Shown in pieces: positions 54,891 to 64,000 of a stretch of 64,000 nucleotides of DNA. The translations under genes were made by a program, and so were the position numbers. The notes under the pieces are model-generated. The model made no database searches, was not told where the DNA came from, and was given only the letters and a program-made list of their open reading frames with translations. Each line of letters opens with the position of its first letter. Within the stretch, counting starts at the first letter, position 1. The DNA comes from Annona cherimola (lineage: Eukaryota; Streptophyta; Magnoliopsida; Magnoliales; Annonaceae): contig CM059977.1 of NCBI GenBank assembly GCA_030490835.1, positions 21,867,335-21,931,334 on the forward strand. The letters are read 5' to 3'.

Positions 54891-55039
54891 CTCCTCCTCT
54901 ACCTGGAGATAATTGAGAAAACCGACTCCAAGGGCCGCGTCCTCCCGGAGATGATCCTCATCTGCCAGAACCTCCGCAACAACCTCCAGCACCCCAACGA
55001 ATACATTCGCGGCGTCACGCTCCGGTTCCTCTGCCGCAG
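54891..55039 (+). pseudogene. Coatomer beta fragment, 5' LTR copy
   Basis: Identical by eye to the copy at 37896-38044. Confidence 0.88.
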
Positions 55040-55924
55040 ATGCACGCCTTGACGCGTTTGTCGAGGGGGTCGGTGACCCGCTTCGTCCGTACGAAAACCA
55101 CCATCGGCTGGCCGCACTAACTCAGTTTCTGCTCCCCGCCGGCTTCCGAAGAGGCGGACGAACAAAACCGGTAGCACCCGGCTAAAGGGCTCTCAAAAGA
55201 GGCCAAAGAGGAGCTCAAATTACCCGACAACTTCGGCGGGTTTTTGCCGATGGGTACATCGTTGCTGAACGACTTTCTCGACTTCCAAGTTCCAGCTCGG
55301 AGCTTCTTCGATGATGTGTCAACGAGTAACTTTTTGGGGAGGAAATTTGGTCGGCATTGAGGCTCGGACTTCAGAAGCAGAGTATTAAGGACGTGCAGAA
55401 GGTGCGAGACGGGGCTAGCGCTGGACGCGGCGATCTGCTGCGGCGGCGGCAAGCTGCAATATCTGGCGATCTGGACGAGGACGACGGCGCTGTCCATTGC
55501 TGCCGGAGAAGACGGAGGCGGCTTCTGGCTGGAATGGGCTTGAGCCAGGAAATCATCCACGTCGTCGGCGCCGATTTTAGCAAGCTAAAATCTGTGAGAG
55601 TCCGTTCGGAATCTGCTGCTGCTACCCCTGCTCCTCCTCCAGTTCCGACAGCGGAAGCAACGAAGACGGCTCGGACCGCTGCTGCAGCTGCAGCAGCTAC
55701 AAGAGAAGCCACGAGGGAAGAGACTATTACGCCGCCGACGGCGGCGGCCGAAAGTGTGCTGACGCGATCGAGATCGGATGGATTGCTAATTTTCCTGCCG
55801 GCCGCCGAACGCAACGGCAGTGCTGTAACTCTGCGGCAATCGAAATCGGCTCCTTCAGCATTGTGCGGATCCCGACGGCAGAAGGTAACTTCCGGTGACA
55901 GCCAGCACGGAGGCGGCATAGCAG

Positions 55925-56467
55925 GAAGTAGGGATGGCAAGGGTCCGGAGAGGGATGATAGCGTCTTCAAGATTAAAGATTTAAGTATGGGCAAGGAGTT
56001 CGTGGTGAATGAGTTGAGAGACGATGGATCACTGAATCAGCTGCGCGACCCGCAAACGGGGAAGCAGCTGACTTTGGAGGAATTCAAGAAGTGCATGGGC
56101 CACTCTCCCGTCGTCACGGAGCTAATGCGGCGAGCGAACAGCGAGAAGCAAGCCGAGGGCAGCAGCGGCAAGGCTTCATCGATGGCCCGCAAATCAGCCA
56201 AGAAACAGAGCTGGTTGAAGAACATAAGGGGAGTGGCCAACTCGGTGTCTGAACTGATTGGCGAGTGGGAGAAAGATAATCCTCTTTTGGGAAGGTCCGG
56301 CCGCCATGCAACTGCCTGCCCACCAAATGATTGGATGAAGGTCCATCATTATGTGCCAGGAGATCCAGGCACACCAAGGCTCCATCTGGACTATCCGTTT
56401 CAGCCCCAATGCCCGCTATCTTGCAAGTGCAGGTGAAGACCGGGTAGTCCATGTTTGGCAAGTCATC
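55925..56467 (+). pseudogene. WD40 (WDR44-like) fragment, 5' LTR copy
   Basis: Identical by eye to 38936-39478, including the frameshift, so the lesion predates this insertion. Confidence 0.85.
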
Positions 56468-56789
56468 GATTCCAATGACCAGCCTTTAGCCATTTCTGAA
56501 GAATTTTACCAGTCCGTCTCAATGACTGGCGGTGGCCGGAGGGGCTGTGCGGCAGCGAAGCTTGGGGCTTGAGACGGGCTTAGGTTGTACGCGTGGAGTA
56601 GGTGGATTGGAGCTCGCTGAGGAGAAGAAGCTGGTGCAGCTTCTGGTACTTGGGGTTGCCGTCGGGTTCGAGCTCTGTTTCTCCGGCTCAGGTGGGTTTC
56701 GACGAATTGACGCACAGAAGGCATTTCGCCAACCAGTTCCCATTTTTCGAACTATCTCCTTTGCTTCTCTTTTCGCAGGTCCCCCCCCA

Positions 56790-56827
<38 letters not shown>

Positions 56828-56870
56828 ATGAAAAATCATATAATTTCCTAGATCAAAATATATCTCATCA

Positions 56871-56875
56871 GACTG
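56871..56875. other. Target-site duplication of the Tat-like element, right copy
   Basis: GACTG, followed at once by the rest of the LINE reading frame (CGATTAGACC). Confidence 0.95.
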
Positions 56876-57288
56876 CGATTAGACCTGCTATGCTTTATGG
56901 GGCAGAATGTTGGGCAGTTAAAGAGCAACATATACAAAAAATGAGCGTAGCGGAAATGAGAATGTTAAGGTGGATGAGTGGTAAAACAAGAAAAGATAAA
57001 ATTAGGAATGAAATAATTCGAGAAAACTTAAAAGTGAGACCAATTAATGATAAAATGAGAGAAAATAGATTAAGATGGTTTGGTCATGTTAAAAGGAGGC
57101 CTGAAGTAGCACCGGTTAGGAAAACAGAGTTTATCCAAGTAGAAGGTGGTAGAAGAATGAGAGGAAGACCCAAAAAAACATGGATGGAAGTAATTAAACA
57201 AGATTTAAAAATATTACATATTACTGAAAATTTAGTCTTAAATTGCCAAGAATATCGTAACAGAATCCATGCAGCCGACCCCACATAG
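56876..57288 (+). pseudogene. RTE LINE polyprotein, 3' portion
   Basis: It resumes the LINE frame: AIRPAMLYGAECWAVKEQH, MLRWMSGKTRKDKI, RLRWFGHVKRRP, GRRMRGRPKKTW and RIHAADPT, then TAG at 57286. The RWFGHV and GRPKKTW motifs are typical of the C-terminus of plant RTE LINEs. No stop was seen in this half. Confidence 0.92.
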
Positions 57289-57300
57289 GTGGGAAATGGC

Positions 57301-57319
57301 TTATGATGATGATGATGAT
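57301..57319 (+). repeat. GAT microsatellite tail of the LINE
   Basis: (GAT)n closes the LINE, a known trait of RTE elements, and is followed by the target duplication. Confidence 0.85.
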
Positions 57320-57620
57320 ATATATTTAAACTCATATCTATAGTAAATTTAAAAGTTAAATGTTTCAATATTTTACTATTTAGTGAGTAAAACACAATTG
57401 TGATAACAAAGCGTCTGCAATTTTTTAAATAAGTTTATTTATAACTTAACTTTGATAAATATGTGTATCAACCTTCGAAAAAAAAACGTTGATGTAAATT
57501 TTGAGTTACAATTAAAAATACTAAATTACAAAATAATAATATTTATTCTTGTAAAATATAACCAATATAGATAATATATTTCATTTTATTGACAAAACAT
57601 ATGAAGGACATAACTCGGAC
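57320..57620. repeat. LINE target duplication and right part of the split hAT-like repeat
   Basis: ATATATTTAAACT (57320-57332) repeats 31281-31293. The following 290 bp parallels 12200-12480 (AGTAAATTT, CAATATTTTACTATTTA, GATAAATATGTGTATCAA). A diverged further copy of the same words lies at 58150-58300. The original right terminus may be near 57905 but is not clear. Confidence 0.7.
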
Positions 57621-59106
57621 AACATATATGCAATTACAAAATAAAAATTTATTCATATAAATATTTTTTGAACTGATTTATCCGTATAAATAAGTTATAG
57701 AGTCAAACATATATAATATAAATTATATTTACATTAATAAGTCATAAAATTAAACAATTTTTCCAACAAACAGCGTTTATCTAAGTAAGTTATATTATTT
57801 ATAAAATAATTTACACATTGCAGGACGAGACAGGTTATAGTGGATTTGCCCCACCCTATAATTAAAACATGAGTCTACAAGGTCAAAATCATTGTTCCCC
57901 TCCATAAATTTAGAACGGGGCAGGACAATTACACAAATCTTACACGATCATATCTAGCATATGATAAGGACTAAAATACATAGAAAAATACATGATTGTA
58001 CCCTACGATAGAGTCCACTTAAGCAAGGGATGGCCATACTAACCAACTTTAACTTTATTTTCCAAACGTCTTCTTAAACCCTCCTTTTTATTTCTAGTCA
58101 AGACAAAATTAATCCCACGAAACATACACATATGTAATAAAGTGTGATAATTTTAAGAATTTATACACTTATTAAAAATAAAGCTACATTTATGATCAAT
58201 TATAAGTTAAATCCTTCAATATATCGCTAATTAGTGAAAATAAAACATCATCAATCATAAAAAGAATTATTAAATATAGATAATATGTAAAATTTTGTTA
58301 AAATAAGTTTGCAAAGCATGTCTCATTAAAATCCACTTGCAATTTGAACCGATAATCCTGTTGAAATTTTAAGTCAATTTTTGGTATTTCAAATATTTAA
58401 TTAGTTTAAAATCTTATTTATATTAAACTTAATGTTAATTATTACAAATTTAAAATTTAAAAAATTTAAATTAGAGTATAATTAACCATAAAAAAATTTA
58501 AAAGAAAATGAAAATAAGATTAAAATATATTTATATTTTTAATAAATGAATATAAGAGAGACAGAGGGGATCTACTAGGGTTCCAATCAAGCCCTACTTT
58601 TGAATCCGATAAAAAAATTTGACCCACTTTTATACCCACCTACAATTACTCGTGCCTGCGCGTTACCCATACCCACCTACTAGAGTATCTAGAATCTACC
58701 AACTGTCCATGGTGTCAAGCCCGCTTTTCTTTTTTTTTCTTTTTTTTTTTTTTTTTAAAGAAAGAAAAAAATCAAGGTCAAGCCCTCTAATTAGGCATAA
58801 AGGTAAACGAGAATTTTCTTGTAACCCCAGCAGCGAGTACAAAAATGGAACGTACAACGCGTAGGCTTTCCACAATTGAAAAACAATGTTAAAAATCCAA
58901 TCCGCTAGAAAAGCTTGTGTTAAAGCAAAAAAGATTTTACATAACAAATTATAAAACTGATTAGATTTAAAAAAATCTTGTTTTATCTGTTGTGCAGCAT
59001 CAATGATGAGCACGTTTTTTATTGGATATGCAATATTATATTTTATTTCACCTTACAATGAAGCTCAAGAATTCATATCCAAGATAATAAACTCTACGCG
59101 GGAGAC
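57621..59106. other. AT-rich intergenic DNA with a second decayed hAT-like copy
   Basis: 58150-58300 repeats the hAT-like interior (TTCAATATATCGCTAATTAG, GTGAAAATAAAACATCATCA). A T run lies near 58740. No gene was recognised. Confidence 0.5.
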
Positions 59107-59109
59107 TAA

Positions 59110-59379
59110 GGAGATGTTTGGTAATGTAAATTGTGGAATTATGGCAAATTGTGAGAAATAGAAAAGAGAATCTTTTGAGAAATATGTAATTGATAGGAAA
59201 TGATAGATGTATAGTTAGAATAAATAGGTTTGTTGTATATAGTTGGTAGGGAAAATGATTGGAATATGAGGGTAAAAGTGGAAAAAATAGTGTGATTAAT
59301 GCAATAATAATTGACCTTGAAAAACCAAATCCTATGGAAAAACCATAATTCCTACACTCAAATGTTACCAAACGTCCGC
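59110..59379. mobile_element. Tourist-like MITE with TAA target duplication, 270 bp
   Basis: The ends GGAGATGTTTGGTAAT and, reversed, GCGGACGTTTGGTAAC match at 12 of 16 bases. TAA flanks it at 59107-59109 and 59380-59382, as expected of PIF/Harbinger MITEs. No ORF. The interior matches the MITE at 7741-7980. Confidence 0.82.
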
Positions 59380-59382
59380 TAA

Positions 59383-60086
59383 GCTTCCATCACAAGTTGA
59401 TCCTCCCACTGGCCTATGGTCGATGGCAGAAATGATGTTTGCTACCGTGGTTGGTGCTCATGGTCCCCTCAAAAAAGGTGGATTTGACATGAGAGCATCC
59501 AAGGCCAAATGGCCAATGATTACATAAACACACATTGAGGCCCACCAGTTCATCTTTTTTAAATTATGAGATGGACACTGTCCAAATCATATAAATCATT
59601 TCAAATCAATTCAATCAACAATACTTTTATAGAAATAATTATTTCAGTTGGTATTGGGCAAAACGAGATTTCTAAGTTATGAAGAACGATATCATGTGTG
59701 GATATAGAATGGTGCATCTGCGGTATTTTGTTCGGGGTTTTGAAAATTTTTGTTTTACTCCTTGTATTTTGGAATTTTGCAAAATTGATCATGCGAGTTT
59801 GCAAAATGGTATCCTCCGCTAACTACTAATAAACCGCCCTTACCTGCCATTAACTGTTACTTAACGGCAAAGTCTATTTTGAGAAAAATGCAAATTTACA
59901 AGATTGAATTTGAAAATATGCGAAACATGAAGTCTAATTTGCGTTTAAGGAAAGTAATATTGAGTTTACCTTTATCTACTTCAAATATAATATTTTTTAA
60001 TAATACATAAAAGTAATACAATTCGTCAAGACCTAAATAACTAAGTGGTTAATACTATGTATATGAATGTATGTAAGAAAGGAAAA
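59383..60086. other. Anonymous AT-rich intergenic DNA
   Basis: No gene was seen. 59740-59960 has inverted words (GCAAAATTGATCATGCG-like and TTTGCATTTTT) that may be another worn fold-back element. Confidence 0.4.
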
Positions 60087-60459
60087 TGATCCTGTTAGCC
60101 CGGGCTAAGCAAATGCTCTGCTTAGCCCATCTCGAAAAATTCATTTACAACGATTTTTTTTTCTTTATACACTTATTTATCTAAATGTATTTAATATATA
60201 GATCAAGTTTTACCATTTTTGGGTATGTGTATATTTTTTTTAGATTTTTAAACATAAGTATATTTTAAATACACGTATACATATAGATGTTTAAAATTTT
60301 AAAAATATATATAAACATACCTAAAAAGGTAAACTTGATTTATATGTTAAATACACTTAGATAAAAAGTGTATAAAAAAAAAGTAAAAAAATTATCATAA
60401 ATAAGTTTTTTTTAGATGGGTCAAGCAGTGCATTTGCTTAGCCCGGGCTAATAGGATCA
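60087..60459. mobile_element. Large palindromic fold-back MITE, about 370 bp
   Basis: The left arm starts TGATCCTGTTAGCCCGGGCT and the right arm, reversed, starts TGATCCTATTAGCCCGGGCT. The arms keep pairing inward through AAGCAAATGC, TTATACACTT, TATCTAA, GTGTATTTAA and AGGTATGTTTATA-type words, so almost the whole element can fold on itself. No ORF. A target duplication is not clear. Confidence 0.82.
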
Positions 60460-61286
60460 CTCCTCTATAAGAAATATGAGGATCTGAATGGGATTAAGGC
60501 ATTGACCTCTGCCTAGACAAAAAAAGAAAAAAATAACACAATTTTTACATTTTGAAATTGTTCCCCATCAATTTCGTGCTAGGGGGTTATGACCTTATAA
60601 ACCTTTTACTTTATCTACAATTATGTTTTAATACATGTTGTGAAGTTGAGAGTAAGCAGCTACAAGATACGGACTTCGGATCTCCTAGCAAGTGATTTGG
60701 GTGTATTAATTTTCTCGCCTGCGTGCGGATTTTCATACATTTCTCCTTTGCCAGAGGGTTTTACAGATTCCTCCGGATACAAAACTATTTACAAAAAAAA
60801 ATATTCCTCCATAAGTTGAGAGTTATAAATATACGTGATTATAATATCAAATGTCATATTATATAAAATATCGATAAAAAATATTTTCAAAAATACTCTA
60901 CAACTATGTTTTTATACATGTTTTAAAATATGTTCAAAAAAAATTATATGTTACCAGGAGAACCTTAACGAGTAACGACCCAGATCCAAAAGAAAATATA
61001 CAGATCGGATCCATCCATGCACACTTTTTTCACTGGAAAAGAAAATGTTGCCAGGAATAGCGATATCTTATTCTCCGAGGATTATCGAGACACAGCTCTC
61101 GATCACGAGGCAGGACCGTCGTCATGCAATCATCGCAAGCTATGCGTCCAATCCAACTCTTTCAATTTATATTACGATTTCACGATTCAAACATCAAAAA
61201 CTAAGTGAATTAAAAAGTAAAAATCTATTAATTATCCATCAACCATATTTTTTCATTATTATCATTATATTTTAATAATTTTCTGT
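60460..61286. other. Anonymous AT-rich intergenic DNA
   Basis: No gene, RNA or transposon ends were recognised. Short overlapping frames at 61017-61275 have no motif. Confidence 0.5.
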
Positions 61287-61294
61287 ATAATTAT

Positions 61295-62719
61295 CAGTGT
61301 TGTTAGAACCGGACCGGCCGGTCCGACAGGTCCATTTCCGGTTCAATTAGGTGCGGTTCGGTCCATATATAAAAACCGTCCAAACCGGCGAACCAGCGGT
61401 CGAACCGGAAGGGCCGGTCCAACCGGGTTCGACCGGTCGGACGAATCGCCTCGCCTCCCGCAGCCCCTCGTCCTCAGCGCAGCACGCGCCCGCTGCCCGC
61501 GAGCCCGCCCACGCCGACGCCGCTCGAAGAAGGAAAATGAGTCTGTTCGTCTGAAAATCCTGCAAAGGCCGGCTTGATTTACCATGCACGACTTTCGAGA
61601 GTTAGAGTTGTGCTCCATCCGAATTCCAAAGTCATCTGCAGTGATACGTTGGCTTGAGTGATGAATACTTAATTACTCCCGGACATTGAAGAATTTGGTT
61701 AAAAAAAAAAAAACCGTTCCCGTGCATGTTTGATCCCTGTACAAAAAAAAATGTAATTGCAGTACATGGTATCCGTAATCTAAGTACAGACTGATAATTT
61801 AAGACTGGTTGGAAATGTCCCAATTAAAATATCCAATTTGATTAGTGACTAATTATAAGTGGGAAAATTTAACCCATTTTAGTCAAAAGAAAAAAGAAAC
61901 CGGAAACAAATATGAAACTTTTTATTAATGAAATCAGTGTTCTTTATATTATTTGGTTTACCTTTCGTCAAAAATCCTCTTTTCGTGGGACACGTACATA
62001 ATCATTAATACATAATTTTTTCTGCCTAATTTTTTATGTGCGTCTCTTATAATATCAAATTATCAATGATTCAATTATGCTATTAAACAATTCTATAATA
62101 TTAATTATGTCATTAAACAATCCTAAAATCTTACGTAATTATAAAAAAAATCTTTATAGGACTGAGGATTATTGACTCTCAGATTTTTAAAATTTTAAGA
62201 AATTTTGGGTCTTCAAAAATATTTCATATAATCAGTCTATTCTAATTACTCATACGAAAATAATATGCAACTTATGTAATTAATATCACTCTCATAATTA
62301 ATTATATAGCACGAAATTCTTCACATAATTAATGTAGCAAATAAAAACTATAATATAATTAATTAAATGATATATAAATTTAATGGTTTATAGACTTCCA
62401 ATTTTTATTTTTTGCTGAACATAGGAGATATTCTTAATTTTTTATTATTATAAGTTATTTAATTGTTAAAATTTTTTCAAGCATGTTTCGTACTTATATC
62501 GTGGTTTTTAAAATCTAACATATATATTTAGGATTTAATAAAAAATATAACTTTATTAATATATTTATTTAAAATTTTAAAAAATATAATATTTATGACA
62601 TCATAAATATGTCATGCTGACGTTACCGGTTCGAACCGGTTTGATTAACCGGTTCAACCGGTTTGAACCAGACCAGTTCCTTTACCGGTTTAATCACCGG
62701 TTCGGTTTTGACAACATTG
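61295..62719. mobile_element. Non-autonomous hAT-type element, 1425 bp, 8-bp target duplication
   Basis: The ends CAGTGTTGTTAGAACCGGAC and, reversed, CAATGTTGTCAAAACCGAAC are inverted repeats. ATAATTAT flanks it at 61287-61294 and 62720-62727. The subterminal regions are packed with ACCGGTT and CCGGT words (61310-61440 and 62620-62705), typical transposase-binding arrays. A GC-rich insert at 61440-61560 is unlike the rest and may be acquired DNA. No transposase ORF. Confidence 0.85.
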
Positions 62720-62727
62720 ATAATTAT

Positions 62728-63474
62728 CCAATCTGTTCATAATTATATTATAATATCTATTCCATTCCCGTGTACATCTTACCAAACATCCCTGATTTAA
62801 TGCAGTCGGTTTGCCTGATTCTTGCGTCCATGCAAGCGGGTTTTTTTTTTTTTTTTTAACATGACCATTTTTTACAAATTTAATATATTTTCGGACCAAA
62901 TTTTTTGACATATAAATTTTCAATCGACGTGATTTTTGGCATCATAAATTTAATAAAAATAATAAATAGTTTTAATTTTGAAAAAGTAGATTCATACACA
63001 ACGTAACTCTGGTAGCACTGGATTAAACATTTGGGTTATTTGTTTTTACCTCCTCATAGAAGCAAATGCGAGGTCATAAGATTAAATATTTGGGTTATTT
63101 GTAATGGTTACCTCCATATATTTCTTGAGATTCCACAAGTTCGTTCTGCTCATAATTAACAATTCTACGAAAATATAGTAATTTGTCAAACCTTTTTTTT
63201 TTATAAAAACACACCAACAAAAATAATAACCGTTCGGATTTATGTGATATTGTCCTACTTTTGATCAAGATGAAAAACATCATTACATACCTTTGATCAT
63301 ATATTCATGTTTAAGTGACTCCTAAAATCAATTTGATGGCGGGAGAATTTTGATAAACACAATTTACAAATAAAGGTTATTCTATAAAATAAATACTGGA
63401 GGGCGAATAGCAAATAGCGCAACTATTTTACCGGTGAACTGGGAATAAATAAATATGTTATCTTTGGAGTTAAT
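62728..63474. other. Anonymous AT-rich intergenic DNA
   Basis: Two T runs (62841 and 63194). No gene was recognised. Confidence 0.5.
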
Positions 63475-63593
63475 TTTTTTAAAAATGATGCTAGGATGCA
63501 TTTTATCTGCCTATTTTTTAAAAATGATGCTAGGATGCATTTTATCTGCCTATTTTTTAAAAATGATGCTAGGATGCATTTTATCTGCCTATT
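63475..63593. repeat. 39-bp tandem repeat, three identical units
   Basis: TTTTTTAAAAATGATGCTAG then GATGCATTTTATCTGCCTA, three times. Because 39 is a multiple of three the repeat is open in several frames, which creates false ORFs on both strands. Confidence 0.92.
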
Positions 63594-63639
63594 TAAGACC
63601 AATCCGATTATTGGCATAGGCATAGGAGGAAAGGGCCAA

Positions 63640-64000
63640 AATAAAATATATATAAAAAAGGGGTTGTATGTGAATTCTCACGTACAAACATTGTCTGGGA
63701 ACGTCTATTTCATTTCTGAATTCTCTTCTGGCGTACGAGTTCTCGCTTCTCTTCCCTGTCGTTGGTGGAAGGAATAGATTTGAGGGAAGCGAAAGCTCTT
63801 GGCAACTACAAAAGCCCTAGGAAAAACTCCAGATGCGTCTTCGCGGCTGATTGACGATTACGATTGATTTTCGCCTTTTTCCGTCTTCGGAAGAGTATGT
63901 AATCTCTCGTTGATATTCCAGGATTAATCATTCTGATCTTTGATGTTAGCATGTTGCCTAGATTACTTTTAGCTTCGCTCCATTTTTGATTCTTATTTGC
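63640..64000 (+). promoter_or_regulatory. Probable promoter and 5' leader of a gene beyond the right edge
   Basis: ATATATATAAAAAAG at about 63644-63658 could serve as a TATA box. It is followed by C/T-rich, GC-balanced DNA (63690-63890) typical of a plant 5' leader, then T-rich intron-like sequence after about 63897. No sustained coding frame begins in the window, so this rests on composition. Confidence 0.35.

Larger units (their letters stand above)
34137..56870 (-). mobile_element. Tat/Ogre-like Ty3 retrotransposon, 22,734 bp, complete
   Basis: Two LTRs of 5741 and 5739 bp enclose 11,254 bp carrying PBS, ORF1, a 2544-codon gag-pol, a 1.9-kb non-coding 3' region and a PPT. A 5-bp duplication flanks it. 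Giant LTRs, an ORF before gag, and a second RNase H before integrase are traits of the plant Tat lineage that includes Ogre. By eye the LTRs differ by about three substitutions, one 6-bp indel (near 38750) and homopolymer lengths. The insertion is therefore very recent and the coding region has no disabling lesion. The LTRs and 3' region hold pieces of host genes. Confidence 0.95.
51132..56870 (-). repeat. 5' LTR of the Tat-like element, 5739 bp
   Basis: Near-identical to 34137-39877. Substitutions seen by eye are at left positions about 35094, 35246 and 36040; it also lacks 6 bp of a GCG-type repeat near 55742. Its U3 is upstream of the element RNA start, so the captured gene pieces here are not in the RNA made from it. 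The RNA contains them only through the 3' LTR. Confidence 0.95.
31294..57319 (+). mobile_element. RTE-type LINE, interrupted by the 22.7-kb Tat-like element
   Basis: A LINE with an apurinic-type endonuclease and RT starts at about 31294 and is broken at 34136. It resumes at 56876, ends in a GAT microsatellite (57303-57319), and is flanked by a duplication of at least 13 bp. A (GAT)n tail instead of poly(A) and a C-terminus ending RIHAADP fit plant RTE-clade LINEs. Removing the inserted element gives a LINE of about 3.3 kb, near full length. Confidence 0.9.

Noticed and set aside
63423..63777. Repeat-containing ORFs on both strands (MHFICLFFKNDAR repeats)
   Set aside because: They come from a 39-bp exact tandem repeat whose length is a multiple of three.

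Overview
This window is nuclear DNA of a flowering plant, most likely a dicot. The evidence is a three-exon 20S proteasome beta gene with plant-type introns, plant Ty1/copia, Ty3/gypsy and RTE LINE retrotransposons, initiator-Met primer sites, and abundant AT-rich MITEs. It is a repeat-rich intergenic segment with one clearly intact host gene, the proteasome subunit beta type-2 (PBD) gene at 25999-28588. It also holds one orphan terminal exon of a lignan-reductase-like gene (12926-13089) and the probable 5' end of a gene running off the right edge.

Layout. 1-7392 is a Ty3/gypsy chromovirus-like element on the minus strand: pol open to the left edge, gag, an extra zinc-knuckle ORF before gag, the PBS and a 2.1-kb LTR. 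7393-10500 holds Tourist-like MITEs and a decayed copia relic. 10500-16310 is AT-rich DNA with fold-back elements and hAT-like repeats. 16316-20525 is a young, internally deleted copia element with 671-bp LTRs and a 5-bp target duplication. 20531-25240 is anonymous DNA with MITEs. 25241-25698 is a Mutator-type fold-back element with a perfect 9-bp duplication just upstream of PBD.

31081-57620 is a three-level nest. A hAT-like repeat is split by an RTE-type LINE (31294-57319, duplication of at least 13 bp). The LINE is split by a 22.7-kb Tat/Ogre-like Ty3 element (34137-56870, duplication GACTG) on the minus strand. 57620-64000 is AT-rich DNA with a Tourist-like MITE, a large palindromic fold-back, a 1.4-kb hAT-type element and a short tandem repeat.

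The most unusual object is the Tat/Ogre-like element. It has near-identical 5.74-kb LTRs, a 551-aa basic ORF1, and an uninterrupted 2544-codon gag-pol with what look like three gag-type domains, two RNase H domains and integrase. Its LTRs carry pieces of at least four unrelated host genes (F-box/MYND, 6-phosphogluconate dehydrogenase, coatomer beta, WD40). Its 3' non-coding region carries about 1.5 kb of spliced, sense-oriented ARGONAUTE4-clade sequence. AGO4 is an effector of the RNA-directed DNA methylation that silences transposons, so a young retrotransposon carrying AGO4-like sequence is the main lead here.

Protein identities come from reading motifs by eye and no database search was run. 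Element boundaries marked by target-site duplications are read directly from the sequence.
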